DNA of 64,000 bases from Enterovibrio norvegicus DSM 15893 (GCF_900115495.1 NZ_FOWR01000010.1:1-64000), one strand, 5' to 3'. Counted from the stretch's first letter, positions 44,304-53,759 are shown. The notes: generated by a model not told the origin, from the letters alone. Program-made: numbers and translations.

Positions 44304-45068
44304 TTAAAGTAACTGTGGATCAGCCAATAAATATCCTTGTAGGTAGTCACAATGTAACGTCATAACCTCTAACATAGACTCTTGAAATTCAACACGTTCA
44401 ACGATCACTTCTTTACCAAAACTTTCTCTTATTTCAGATACAGTGTTTTTATATTGTAACGCCATATCAAGCTCAATCTTTATAAAACGAAAACACTCAT
44501 TCGCCACAAGCGAGAAGTCCAAGTGTTGCCCCATTAGATCGAAATCGTCAAGCGCAAACTCAACACCAAGATCAAACAGCCTATATACACTTTTAATATC
44601 GAGTAGTTCAATATTTCGTTCCGTAATTTCAATAACCAAATTCGCGCCAGCGTAAAAAAGCGCTTGGTAAAGTTCATAAACCTCCACGGTTAGAAACGAT
44701 AACACCTCAGGTTCCATATTGACAAATATCAGTTCACCTTCATCGAGGTTAATGTTTTTCTTCCTAACCTGTGATGTTAGGAATTTGATTTGCGCCTCAG
44801 CAAGGTTTCTCTTTCTCTCTCGCGATAAACCATCATAAAAAGCGTCCACATCATCAATATTATGTGGTCTAAAGAGTAACTCTCTCGCTTTTTTTTCGAA
44901 ATGGCCGAATCGCCTAACTATAGGCTGACTAACAACACTAAACCTTACAACCCAACTTTCAATATTGTTGATCGCCCCGATCTGGATAGTATTATTAACG
45001 TTAAAAAAATGAAAGTCATCCAGCTTGTAATTACGGACTAAATTCGCAGATTTCTTAGTAGCAAACAT
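44304..45068 (-). CDS. EAL-domain protein with altered loop motif
   Basis: This 254-residue protein is an EAL domain alone, with ARELLFRPH in place of EALLR, FVNMEPEVL (Asn), LVIEITERN (Glu), FALDDFDLMG (Asp-Asp), FIKIELD (Lys), VIVERVEFQ (Glu) and LQGYLLADP at the end. Most catalytic acids are kept, but DDFG is DDFD, so the loop 6 GTG segment that supports c-di-GMP hydrolysis is missing. It may be a weak phosphodiesterase or a c-di-GMP sensor. It has no signal or TM, so it is cytosolic. Confidence 0.8.
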   Translation of the reverse strand: MFATKKSANLVRNYKLDDFHFFNVNNTIQIGAINNIESWVVRFSVVSQPIVRRFGHFEKKARELLFRPHNIDDVDAFYDGLSRERKRNLAEAQIKFLTSQVRKKNINLDEGELIFVNMEPEVLSFLTVEVYELYQALFYAGANLVIEITERNIELLDIKSVYRLFDLGVEFALDDFDLMGQHLDFSLVANECFRFIKIELDMALQYKNTVSEIRESFGKEVIVERVEFQESMLEVMTLHCDYLQGYLLADPQLL

Positions 45069-45330
45069 TGTAATACCTCAACAAACAAAATTCACCGAGG
45101 AATATAAAACAAAAAAAACAAACCAGAAGTAATAAAAAATAATAAAGAATAACAGAGAAAAACCAGCTTAAGTTGATAATATAAAAATCGATCAAAAGCA
45201 TCACAAAAATCCACCAAACCATTGTTTTACATGGTTTATATTATTTATTATCTTTTATTGGATGAAAAAAATAGTAATGCAACTATCATCAGACTCACTT
45301 TTAACCAATGTGGAAAGATGAGTAAAAACC
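45069..45330. promoter_or_regulatory. AT-rich promoter region with inverted repeat
   Basis: About 260 bases between divergent genes. AAACCAT (45216-45222) and ATGGTTT (45231-45237) form an inverted repeat over TGTTTTAC, about 95 bases before the lipoprotein start. It could bind the nearby ToxR-like regulator. Confidence 0.35.
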
Positions 45331-48162
45331 ATGAAGCAAGAAGTAAAAGATAACAAAGAAAAAATCAGGTTAATAATATCCGCACTATGTATAACATTGT
45401 TTGTTTTATTAGTATCAGGCTGTAACGGTGATAAGACGTCAGTAGCACAACAAGCCGCAGATGTAGAAGCTATTGACGACGCTAATGAGGAAGCGCCATT
45501 TCTTGAAGAACTAAGAATCGAATACAATACAAAAATAAAAGGTGATACAAAAACAGGATTAGTATCAGGATTCTCAAATAACTTTACAGCGACTGGATAT
45601 TTTACTGATGGATCGACAGATGATCTCACTAATAGTCAATATATTAATTGGACATCCAGTGATCTAAAAGTGGCATTCATCAGTTCTAATGGCATAGTAA
45701 AAGGATATAATCCTGGTAATACCGTCATTACAGCGACATATAAAGATCCGAGACTAGATGGCTACAATCTTATCGATGCAACCTATGACTTAGAAGTATT
45801 AGAAAAACAGGTAATTTCCGTAAATGTAGAGAATCAGCATGCGATAGCGGGTGTAAATAAGCCCTTTGACATGGATATCAGCTTTAGCGATGGATCTCGC
45901 ATTCAAACGTCGTCTGCTCTCATTGATAAGGGTCATCTTAAAATTGCTAAAAATCAGTCCGCAGTAGGTGACGCACCAACAGTTTCTTTAGATGAAAATA
46001 ATAACTTGGATCTGACTAACATCAACCAAGCGGCGAAAGTGCCTGTACTTGTGTATTATGGCGAGAAAATTCCAAGCGGTGAAACACCGAATGATAGTTT
46101 ATGTGAGGAAAAGTGTGTTTCCTTTTATTTCATGTTAGACGTGTCTGAAGCAACGCTTCAAAGCGTCAACTTAAGCGTGAATAAACCAAGTATTCCTGCG
46201 GGTATCGAGACATTAGTTAGCGTTAGAGGGACCTACACAAATGGAGTAACAGATGATATCGATATTGAACTAGAGCATATTAAGGCGGAGTATCAAGACG
46301 TTACTGGTGTCACTGGTGTCACTGGTGTCACTGGTGTCATCATCAAGAAAGACGGTAGCGGTAACGTTTTATTTTCATCTAAAAAACCAGGTAATATCAT
46401 TTTAACTTATGAAAATGGAGCTATTTCTCAAAAAATTTCAGTTAAAGTTACAGACGCAGTGCTTCAAACAATAAAGTTAGCTTGGGTTGATGAAAGCGAG
46501 CAGACTACTGACTCGTATATCGTAGGTTTGAGCAAAAAAATCCAAGCCACTGCTAAATTTAGCGATGAGAGTTCCAGTATTGTCACCTCCCAAGTTTTTT
46601 GGAATACATCTGATAATATTGAAGTCGTTAGAACAAATAGCAAAGATTTAGATCAAAGATATATAAAATTCAAAGATTACGGTCCGGCCTTTGTTAAAGT
46701 GGGTTGGAAGGAGATAGAGAGTGATGAGTTTATATTTGATATATCTGATGCGGAAATAGAAGCATTAGTGATAGATATAGATAAAGTCAAACTTAGCCAA
46801 GGAAGCAGAACAAAATTTTCTGTCACCGCCACATACAATAATAAGAAGAAATCAGATGTCACTAGTTTAGTTGGGTGGAGATATCAAGAGCAAGATTGGA
46901 ATAAAATCATCAATATAGAGGACGGCTACATCTATGCATTAAAGAAAGGAAAAGGGGAAGTGGAGATCTCTGCAGCTTTAAATAACTTTGAGTCCGAATC
47001 CATAAAATTAGAAGTAGCAGACAAAGAGCTCAAGAAGATCTTTTTCAAAAACTCTGATATCAAAATCCCATCGGGTATAACAACAAAAATTCCGGTTTCT
47101 GGTATCTATACAGATGATTCTGTCGGCTATGTGGAGGATGTGATCTTTGTTATCGAGAATAATGGTGACAGTATTAATGTGACTGAACAAAATAACTCTT
47201 ATTTAACAGCGACTGGTGAGGGAGAATTTTCTCTGCTGGCAAAACTTAAGTCCAACCAACATGTTGCAACAGAGCGTATAATGGTCTCAGTCGACCAAGC
47301 ATCAAATCTCTTACTTTTTGTAGATGAAACGCCAATGCTAGTCGGTCAGAAAAGAAAAATAGAGACATTAGTAGGTTTCAAAAACAGTAGCTACATGCAT
47401 AAAGTGCATTTTTCTAAAGCACTAATGAGTGTTACAGGATGCAAAGATAATGACTGTATTGAATTCAATGATTTAACTCAACAACTCATAGCAAAGAAAC
47501 CAGGTGAGTTTGAAATAACATATTGCTACGAAAAAATGGATGGTCTTTGCGCATCAAGAATAGTCAAGATAGAAAGTTCTGTAGTACTGCCAGCGATGGA
47601 AAATCCATATCCTTATCAAATGGTAATAGATAAAGGCAATAGTGTGGTTGCAACTGACATCAACTCTACACATGAAGTAAAAGAATTTAATAATAGTCAA
47701 AAATATACATTAAGATTGCATCATAAAAATTTTGAAATAAACAATGAAGCGGATAACATTAGGATAAAGTCGGTCAAATTCCAAGGGCAGAGTACGCTAA
47801 ACATTAATGGACTAGCTTATATCAAACTCCCATGCAATATATCTCCCGACATAGAAAATAGAGAATGCAACTCGGATGACACCTTATCTTTTGGTCCCGC
47901 CACGATAGGAAATAAAGTGTTTTTTTTATTCGAAGTAGAGCAAGATGTATATGATAACCAATTTTCAACCATCTCAGGTAGTGGAGAAAAGAAAACACTA
48001 ACCACCTATTTCGTAGAGAAGTTTGACATAAAAAAACCATCAACTGGTGGCTCAACTGGTGGCTCAACTGGTGGCTCAACTGGTGGCTCAACTGGTGGTT
48101 TTAATCCTGATTGCGTTTCGGACGACCAATGTGGATTTCCATTCCCATGTTGTAATCTATAA
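45331..48162 (+). CDS. Large lipoprotein with repeated Ig-like (Big_2) domains
   Basis: This 943-residue protein has a lipobox ending at Cys31 (VLLVSGC). Repeating beta-rich modules (for example YINWTSSDLKVAFISSNGIV, GYNPGNTVITATYKD) have the invasin/BIG_2 pattern. Low-complexity parts are a TGV run in the middle and an STGG run near the end, followed by a cysteine-rich tail (NPDCVSDDQCGFPFPCC). It is probably surface- or periplasm-exposed and adhesive in type. It heads a three-gene run with a ToxR-like and a ToxS-like gene. Confidence 0.8.
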   Translation: MKQEVKDNKEKIRLIISALCITLFVLLVSGCNGDKTSVAQQAADVEAIDDANEEAPFLEELRIEYNTKIKGDTKTGLVSGFSNNFTATGYFTDGSTDDLTNSQYINWTSSDLKVAFISSNGIVKGYNPGNTVITATYKDPRLDGYNLIDATYDLEVLEKQVISVNVENQHAIAGVNKPFDMDISFSDGSRIQTSSALIDKGHLKIAKNQSAVGDAPTVSLDENNNLDLTNINQAAKVPVLVYYGEKIPSGETPNDSLCEEKCVSFYFMLDVSEATLQSVNLSVNKPSIPAGIETLVSVRGTYTNGVTDDIDIELEHIKAEYQDVTGVTGVTGVTGVIIKKDGSGNVLFSSKKPGNIILTYENGAISQKISVKVTDAVLQTIKLAWVDESEQTTDSYIVGLSKKIQATAKFSDESSSIVTSQVFWNTSDNIEVVRTNSKDLDQRYIKFKDYGPAFVKVGWKEIESDEFIFDISDAEIEALVIDIDKVKLSQGSRTKFSVTATYNNKKKSDVTSLVGWRYQEQDWNKIINIEDGYIYALKKGKGEVEISAALNNFESESIKLEVADKELKKIFFKNSDIKIPSGITTKIPVSGIYTDDSVGYVEDVIFVIENNGDSINVTEQNNSYLTATGEGEFSLLAKLKSNQHVATERIMVSVDQASNLLLFVDETPMLVGQKRKIETLVGFKNSSYMHKVHFSKALMSVTGCKDNDCIEFNDLTQQLIAKKPGEFEITYCYEKMDGLCASRIVKIESSVVLPAMENPYPYQMVIDKGNSVVATDINSTHEVKEFNNSQKYTLRLHHKNFEINNEADNIRIKSVKFQGQSTLNINGLAYIKLPCNISPDIENRECNSDDTLSFGPATIGNKVFFLFEVEQDVYDNQFSTISGSGEKKTLTTYFVEKFDIKKPSTGGSTGGSTGGSTGGSTGGFNPDCVSDDQCGFPFPCCNL
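46303..46338 (+). repeat. In-frame 9-bp tandem repeat
   Basis: Four perfect copies of ACTGGTGTC, coding (TGV)4 inside the Ig-like lipoprotein. Confidence 0.9.
48040..48099 (+). repeat. In-frame 12-bp tandem repeat
   Basis: Five copies of TCAACTGGTGGC (last base changed in copy five), coding STGG repeats before the cysteine-rich tail of the lipoprotein. Confidence 0.92.
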
Positions 48163-48177
48163 TAGGTAGGAGAGAGA

Positions 48178-48885
48178 GTGCCTTCATTGATTCGAGAAGA
48201 AAATATGCACAGCTACATTTTTGATAGGTTGAAAAAAACTATTTTTAACAATAGCACTGGAGAAGTGTCAAAGCTAAGTATGTCTGAATCAATGGTACTC
48301 TCTCATCTTATTGAAAATAAAGATAATGAGGTCAAAAAATCAGATCTTATTGCTGCTGGTTGGCCGATGCGAGTGGTAGGTCCAAACTCTTTGACCATGG
48401 CAATAAAAACTATTCGCCAGTCACTTTCAGACAAAGGCGAAATAATAGAAACGCTGCCCGGTAAAGGGTATATGCTTCACTCTGGCTTTATAGAAGATAG
48501 TTTAGATGAAAAATTAGGCGATGCGCCTAATGTTAAAGACAGTGCGACAGCTGAACCAACCGTGTCTGAGAATAACGATCCCGTTGCACGTTTTTATGAA
48601 GGTGAAGAATTCAAATCAATACCGCATAAAAAAGAAAATGTAATTCATAATAAGAAAACAAAATTAGTCTTGATTACGTTGTTATTCTTCATTTATGCAT
48701 TGGCGTTTTTTGTTTCTTTTGTTTTGCAATCCCATCAAGCATCGCTTGAATGTATCACTGTTGACGGTAAAGTTGTTTGTTCCACAAGTAGCGATATAGG
48801 GGACATTTCAGGGTTAGAAGATGGTGAATACCTATATGGACACTATAATGGCGAAGCTGAAGCATCATTTAAAAAAGTCGAATAG
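48178..48885 (+). CDS. ToxR-like transmembrane regulator 1
   Basis: This 235-residue protein has an N-terminal winged helix of the OmpR/ToxR type (MAIKTIRQSLSDKGEIIETL then PGKGYML), a spacer, a single TM (KTKLVLITLLFFIYALAFFV), and a short periplasmic tail with two cysteines (LECITVDGKVVCS). A GTG start has AGGAG six bases upstream. It binds DNA while anchored in the inner membrane. It begins 15 bases after the Ig-like lipoprotein gene and overlaps a ToxS-like partner. Confidence 0.8.
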   Translation: MPSLIREENMHSYIFDRLKKTIFNNSTGEVSKLSMSESMVLSHLIENKDNEVKKSDLIAAGWPMRVVGPNSLTMAIKTIRQSLSDKGEIIETLPGKGYMLHSGFIEDSLDEKLGDAPNVKDSATAEPTVSENNDPVARFYEGEEFKSIPHKKENVIHNKKTKLVLITLLFFIYALAFFVSFVLQSHQASLECITVDGKVVCSTSSDIGDISGLEDGEYLYGHYNGEAEASFKKVE

Positions 48886-49357
48886 AGAATATTCTGTACT
48901 TACAGCTCTCATCGTGTTGGGTTTACTTATGTTCCTCTGGAATATCAAGCCTTTCATAAATGGCACCGGATGCAAGTTCAAATTCAATAGTGAATCGGAG
49001 AACTTGAAGTCTCAAGGTGCATGTATAGATGGCATATTGACATCAGTAGTGCATCAGAAAAAATCAGGAAGAATATACACGAAAAAGTATATTTGGGGTT
49101 ATTGGGGTAGCGATATATTTCTCTATTTAGTTTCAGAAAAGTGGCAGAAACCTATCGATATATCAAGAAAAATAGATATCGACTTACAGGATTTTGAATA
49201 TGACCATATTAATTTTTTGTCTGCAAAGATATTCAAATCCTCAGAGGGGAAAATTTACTCAGTTTATGACTACCCCATTGATTTAATCCATGAGGATAAT
49301 ATTAACGGTAAGTTTGGGTTTATTGATTACGAACCAACATTCATCGGTGTTGAATAG
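48821..49357 (+). CDS. ToxS-like membrane partner 1
   Basis: This 178-residue protein (or about 169 from ATG 48848) has one TM (SVLTALIVLGLLMFLWNIKP) and a periplasmic domain with two cysteines (NGTGCKFKFN, QGACIDG). It overlaps the 3' end of the ToxR-like gene in another frame. Location, size and topology match ToxS, which stabilises ToxR in the periplasm. Sequence similarity to ToxS itself is not obvious, so the name is by arrangement. Confidence 0.6.
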   Translation: MVNTYMDTIMAKLKHHLKKSNREYSVLTALIVLGLLMFLWNIKPFINGTGCKFKFNSESENLKSQGACIDGILTSVVHQKKSGRIYTKKYIWGYWGSDIFLYLVSEKWQKPIDISRKIDIDLQDFEYDHINFLSAKIFKSSEGKIYSVYDYPIDLIHEDNINGKFGFIDYEPTFIGVE

Positions 49358-49529
49358 AAATAAAAACAGAATAAACTTTAAATTAACCCTTAATTGCACA
49401 GTGTTTTATATTAATGGGCCAATGCTTTCCTTGTCCTAATCTTTTAGCGGCAAACTTTTGCACGGATTGAGTCAGGATGAATCGTCAAGGACCTCAACAT
49501 TTAATAAAATTGAAATTAGGAAGTACAAC

Positions 49530-50053
49530 GTGAAAGAATTATTATTGCTTTAATTGTGTCATCAATTACAATGCCGACACTTGCAAGTGTTAGTAACGGT
49601 GACGTTTATATTTTTGTCGGCGGAAAGAGTGAAGATGGCATGAGCGGCTTTTCGCTAGGTTCTGGTTACACCATTAATGAATATACTTAGGTCGAAACCT
49701 CTTATGCCTATGGTGACAACAAAAGCACGGCAGACTCCGTACTCGGCCACACTAAAGTTAGCCGCACTGGACATTTTGATGCCGTATTTGGGATCGATGC
49801 CAATCCCTATCTCCGTCCATACTTTAAACTAGGCGCTGCGTACAATAAAAGTAAGCGTACGGCTAACGAACCCAATAATAAGGTCACTGTCATCCGTGAT
49901 AGTGAATTTAGACCACATATTGCAACAGGTTTCCAGTTCTCCGCCCCATCATTAAGTGAAAACGTTTTTGCCAACTTCGAATATAACCAATATCTCGGAG
50001 GATATTCTCAATTCAATAGCTGGGGGACTGTATCCTTAGGTTATACCTTCTAA
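49530..50053 (+). pseudogene. Broken outer-membrane beta-barrel gene
   Basis: The remnant reads as a signal peptide (IIIALIVSSITMPTLAS) and a small barrel ending in an aromatic residue (SWGTVSLGYTF), typical of OmpX/OmpA-like porin-family proteins. It is broken twice: the GTG start at 49530 is out of frame with the rest by one base (one A appears lost after GTGAAA), and a TAG at 49688-49690 interrupts the barrel (INEYT-stop-VETSYAYG). Sequence quality could explain one defect but hardly both. Confidence 0.65.
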
Positions 50054-50087
50054 TAAACTCAAAATAGTACTGATTAAAATTGTAAAT

Positions 50088-50125
50088 AAGGCTCTATAAC
50101 GCTTTTTATTAGCTTATGGAGCCTT
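50088..50125 (+). terminator. Terminator after the barrel pseudogene
   Basis: AAGGCTCTATAA pairs with TTATGGAGCCTT (one wobble) over a 14-base loop. Confidence 0.75.
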
Positions 50126-50317
50126 CTCTTCCGTACTAACTATAATCAACATTTTGGAACTTCACGCTTATCTACCCTTTACAAAAGCAGGGATTGAAAA
50201 TGTTGGACGATCAGGCAAGAAGTCGCGAGAAATGCCCTATCGCAAGACGGCTTGTCGGGACTATTATGTGTGCAAGATAACGATCTGGCGGCATGCCATA
50301 AAGAGCACGAGGTCCAC

Positions 50318-51466
50318 ATGCAATTTACCTATTCCAACCCAACGCAAATCCATTTTGGCCAAGGCCAAATTGCAGCCATTGCTGATGTCATCCCAGCACA
50401 AAGCAAAGTATTGGTGATTTACGGTGGCGGTTCCATCAAGAAAAACGGCGTTTACGACCAAGTGACTGACGCATTGAAAAACCACACTTGGCTGGATTTT
50501 GCAGGCGTTGAACCGAACCCCACCAAAGAAACCTTGGACAAAGCCGTCGCGATTGCCAAGCAAGAACAGATTGATTTCATTTTGGCCGTGGGTGGTGGGT
50601 CAGTGATTGATGGCTCGAAATACGTTGCTGCTGCAGCAAAATACGACGGCGACGGCTGGGATATCCTGACCGGTAAATACACCATTGAAAGTGCGCTGCC
50701 TATCGGTGCGATCTTAACGCTGCCAGCTACGGGTTCAGAATCAAACCCGGCCGCGGTCATCACCAAAGCGGAAACCCAAGACAAACTGCCGTTCATGCAC
50801 CCAAGTGTTCGCCCTGTTTTCGCCGTGCTCGACCCTGATGCCATGAAAACACTGCCAGAACGTCAGCTTGTTAACGGCATTGCCGACGCGTGGGTACATA
50901 CCTGTGAGCAATACATCACTCGCCCAACAAATGCGGCGGTACAAGACGGCTATGCAGAAACCTTGCTGCGCAATCTGAAAACGTTAGGCGAGCAGTTTGC
51001 AGTGCGCGATAACGATGCATGGCGCGCCAACCTGATGTGGAGTGCTAACCAAGCCCTCTCAGGTTTGATTGGACAAGGCGTACCGCAAGACTGGGCAACG
51101 CACATGATAGGCCACGAACTCACTGCGCTTTGGCACGTCGACCACGCCCGTTCGCTCACCATCATTCAGCCTTCACTGCTGCGTAACCAAATCGATTACA
51201 AGCGCGCCAAGCTCGAACAAATGGGCCGTAATGTCTTTGGCTTCGCGAACAGCGATGATCTGGCAGAACGCACCATTGATGCGATTGAAGCCTTCTACAA
51301 GCAATTGGGGTTAGAAACCAAACTGACGGAGCACACAGGCAACAAGGAAACCGCCATTAATGCCGTGATCGACCAACTGACAAAACACGGTCTGACCTCA
51401 CTGGGTGAAAACCAATCGATCACGCTAGAAAAAAGCCGCGAGATCTTAGAAAACGCGATCGGTTAA
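50318..51466 (+). CDS. yqhD: Iron-type NADPH-dependent alcohol dehydrogenase (YqhD-like)
   Basis: The 382-residue protein has nucleotide-binding ILAVGGGSVIDGSK and metal-site residues in IADAWVHTCEQY (Asp, His), IGHELTALWHVDHARSLTI (His, His). It begins MQFTYSNPTQIHFGQGQIA, near-identical in style to E. coli YqhD, which reduces toxic short-chain aldehydes. ATG 50318 gives the normal length; the longer frame lacks support. It stands alone on the plus strand. A long hairpin (51490-51533) follows. Confidence 0.9.
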   Translation: MQFTYSNPTQIHFGQGQIAAIADVIPAQSKVLVIYGGGSIKKNGVYDQVTDALKNHTWLDFAGVEPNPTKETLDKAVAIAKQEQIDFILAVGGGSVIDGSKYVAAAAKYDGDGWDILTGKYTIESALPIGAILTLPATGSESNPAAVITKAETQDKLPFMHPSVRPVFAVLDPDAMKTLPERQLVNGIADAWVHTCEQYITRPTNAAVQDGYAETLLRNLKTLGEQFAVRDNDAWRANLMWSANQALSGLIGQGVPQDWATHMIGHELTALWHVDHARSLTIIQPSLLRNQIDYKRAKLEQMGRNVFGFANSDDLAERTIDAIEAFYKQLGLETKLTEHTGNKETAINAVIDQLTKHGLTSLGENQSITLEKSREILENAIG

Positions 51467-51489
51467 CTCATCACTCCATGTGTCCCCTT

Positions 51490-51533
51490 GTCCCTTTCGA
51501 TGAGCCACGCACTGTCAGCGCATTGAAAGGGAC
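51490..51533. terminator. Long hairpin after the dehydrogenase gene
   Basis: GTCCCTTTCGATG pairs with CATTGAAAGGGAC (one wobble) over an 18-base loop. It lacks a T-run, so its role is uncertain. Confidence 0.45.
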
Positions 51534-51548
51534 ACAATGAAGAAAACG

Positions 51549-53078
51549 TCAGTTCGACACATTTGCCATTAACACAGGTCGACATGTACTGTCTTCCGTT
51601 GGCACCATCCCTAACGACGCGTCAATTTGAGGTGGCTCAACGTAACTGACAGGTTCTGAAACCGAAGGGTAGGTTAACGTGAGCGCTTCAGGCACGTTCT
51701 GGCGGTCCGGATTTTTAATGCCTTTTTCTGTGTTATAGGGGTCAGTGAATACACCGTATTCACCGGGCTGCATTTTGTATCTTACGGATGTATTTCGAAA
51801 ACCCGCATTCGCAAGATATTTCGAGGGTTCCTCCCAAGAGCGGTTATCCAAGTTGGTGAAGAATTTAATGTCCACCAGCACAGCATCACACAATGGGGTG
51901 ACTTCCTCATATTGCGTCGGCCAGCCCGCACCACCAGAGGTGTCAGGATAGCGCCCCCAATCGCCGCCTTTTAATGGGCAAGCGCCACCACCGCCATAGA
52001 CGGCTCGGTTAGGGTGATGCACCCCATAGACAGGCAGGCCAACCGCCCTCTCTTCTTCACCACCAAGAAAATGAAAGCGGGGTTGGTAGGTGACTTCTGT
52101 TTTTAACTGCTCAGGCTGAGAAAGCGACGAAAAATAGGCCCCATCAGGACGCACATACCGATGATCATCGTTATCTTGATTGTCATACACTGCCGTCACG
52201 AAAAGGTAAGGCTTATTAAAAAACGTTCGCTCAACCAGGTAATACTCTGTCTGGGTTTTATCTGCATCGATTGCTTTCCATTCAACATGTAATGCATCTT
52301 TACCGGGTTGACCTACATTGACCCACGTTTTTGCATCAGGGAAATGTTCCAGTCTCAACACATTGAGGTAATTCTCTCTGATGTCGAGCCCTGCTCGTTT
52401 ACCTAATGGCCCTACTTTATTGGCAGCCTGTTGGCTGAACGCAAAGTTCATGGCTTTTTTCGCATAGGGGTAATCATTTGCCGACATGGTGCAATACCAA
52501 TTCGCCAAATCTACAGGTTCGTGGTCTGCATATTTTCCTTTGAAAAAAGGATGCGTTATTGGCACATCGATATAATTCAACGTGTTATTTTCCGTTACTC
52601 TCTCATCGGGGAATTTATAACCAGACCAACTTTCATCTTCTAAATAATATCCATATTGATTTCCTATTTTCTTTATAACGTCTTGTGAATATAAATCAGT
52701 ACCAACAGGTAAGCCTTCTGCTTGTCTTCTTCGGTACAGTCTGACATTCCCATTTTCTTGAACACGCCATAAACCATGTTTACCTTCGCCAATCATGGTA
52801 AAAACTTGCTCAGCAATACTGACAAACCGGTAGGTGGCGTTGGTGTTCATATAGCCCATGTAAAAGGGCAAGTGAGGAATTTGAGAATGGGTTCTATCAG
52901 GTCGACCAATACCCAGTAACACTTTTATATTATTATCAGCACTGACCGACTGGTCGCTGGTATAGAAAAAAGGATCATTATGGGTTAGGTCTGTAAGGTT
53001 CTGATTTGCATAAAGGTACGGTGATGGAAACAAGAGTAAGGTAAAGGGGAATACAGATTTCGATAGGGATATATCCAT
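51549..53078 (-). CDS. Secreted protein of unknown function, 509 aa
   Basis: A signal peptide (SVFPFTLLLFPSPYLYA) precedes a large, aromatic and Gly-rich mature part with few clear motifs: GIGRPDRTHSQIPHLPFYMG, YGVHHPNRAVYGGGGACPLK and WGRYPDTSGGAGWPTQYEEV. Cysteines (WYCTM, GACPL, PLCDA, STCRPV) suggest disulfides. No family is recognised. It lies 48 bases downstream of a periplasmic EutQ-like cupin gene on the same strand, probably one operon. Confidence 0.6.
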   Translation of the reverse strand: MDISLSKSVFPFTLLLFPSPYLYANQNLTDLTHNDPFFYTSDQSVSADNNIKVLLGIGRPDRTHSQIPHLPFYMGYMNTNATYRFVSIAEQVFTMIGEGKHGLWRVQENGNVRLYRRRQAEGLPVGTDLYSQDVIKKIGNQYGYYLEDESWSGYKFPDERVTENNTLNYIDVPITHPFFKGKYADHEPVDLANWYCTMSANDYPYAKKAMNFAFSQQAANKVGPLGKRAGLDIRENYLNVLRLEHFPDAKTWVNVGQPGKDALHVEWKAIDADKTQTEYYLVERTFFNKPYLFVTAVYDNQDNDDHRYVRPDGAYFSSLSQPEQLKTEVTYQPRFHFLGGEEERAVGLPVYGVHHPNRAVYGGGGACPLKGGDWGRYPDTSGGAGWPTQYEEVTPLCDAVLVDIKFFTNLDNRSWEEPSKYLANAGFRNTSVRYKMQPGEYGVFTDPYNTEKGIKNPDRQNVPEALTLTYPSVSEPVSYVEPPQIDASLGMVPTEDSTCRPVLMANVSN

Positions 53079-53126
53079 GACTATCTCTCCCTGATATCAC
53101 AGGTTCAGTGATATACATACAAAGAA

Positions 53127-53558
53127 CTAAAACAACTTACGCTGACCACATGCGAATGCTAAGCCTTCATCATCCGTGGAGAAAGTGATGGTCGAGCCCT
53201 TTGGAAAAAACAGCACATCACCCACTTCGCCTTTCACCTTCTGAGTCCCATCAGAGAAATAAATATGCCCGTCTAAAATAATTTTACTGTCATCGTAGTC
53301 ATAGGTGTAAACAAGCGGATTTCCCTTTTCAATTTTGAATATACCGCATGCAATAGGCGCACTTGGGCTGGATGATGCAACGATATCCTCAAAATAGGCA
53401 TTCACGCCTGGTTCATTCATAGACGCAATAGACATTGAGGGTACATTTTTGAATATCTGTAGATTTTTACTGTCAGCAGAAACTTGAACGCCATGTGAAA
53501 ATACAAACGTTGAAGATACGCAGAGGCATAACAGAGTAACCAATTTTAATTTCATCAT
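53127..53558 (-). CDS. Periplasmic EutQ-like cupin protein
   Basis: This 143-residue protein has a signal peptide (KLVTLLCLCVSSTFVFS) and a cupin with DYDDSKIILDGHIYFSDGTQ and GEVGDVLFFPKGSTITFSTD, typical of EutQ-like cupins. EutQ acts in cytosolic ethanolamine use, so a secreted form is unusual. The metal-ligand histidines of other cupins are not evident. It is the first gene of a two-gene unit, divergent from an HTH-PAS regulator. Confidence 0.75.
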   Translation of the reverse strand: MMKLKLVTLLCLCVSSTFVFSHGVQVSADSKNLQIFKNVPSMSIASMNEPGVNAYFEDIVASSSPSAPIACGIFKIEKGNPLVYTYDYDDSKIILDGHIYFSDGTQKVKGEVGDVLFFPKGSTITFSTDDEGLAFACGQRKLF

Positions 53559-53759
53559 TTTTCATTCCATTTTGGGTTTATTATTTATGCGCAAAAACAC
53601 ATATCGGCAGGTTTTTTTGTGCGCACAATGATCTATAGAAGTTAAAAAATTACCCGTCAAGTAATAAATTACCCAACAAGAAATCCCCTTTAAATTCCGA
53701 TACTTCGTGCTAAGATTTATTTCACTAACCTGCTCTTCTATTCAAATTAGGAACCCTAA

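Noticed and set aside
50154-50317. Short frames before yqhD, one reading MLDDQARSREKCPIARRLV
   Set aside because: A faint similarity to the start of HxlR-type regulators was considered, but the frame stops after 26 codons and nothing else supports a regulator remnant.
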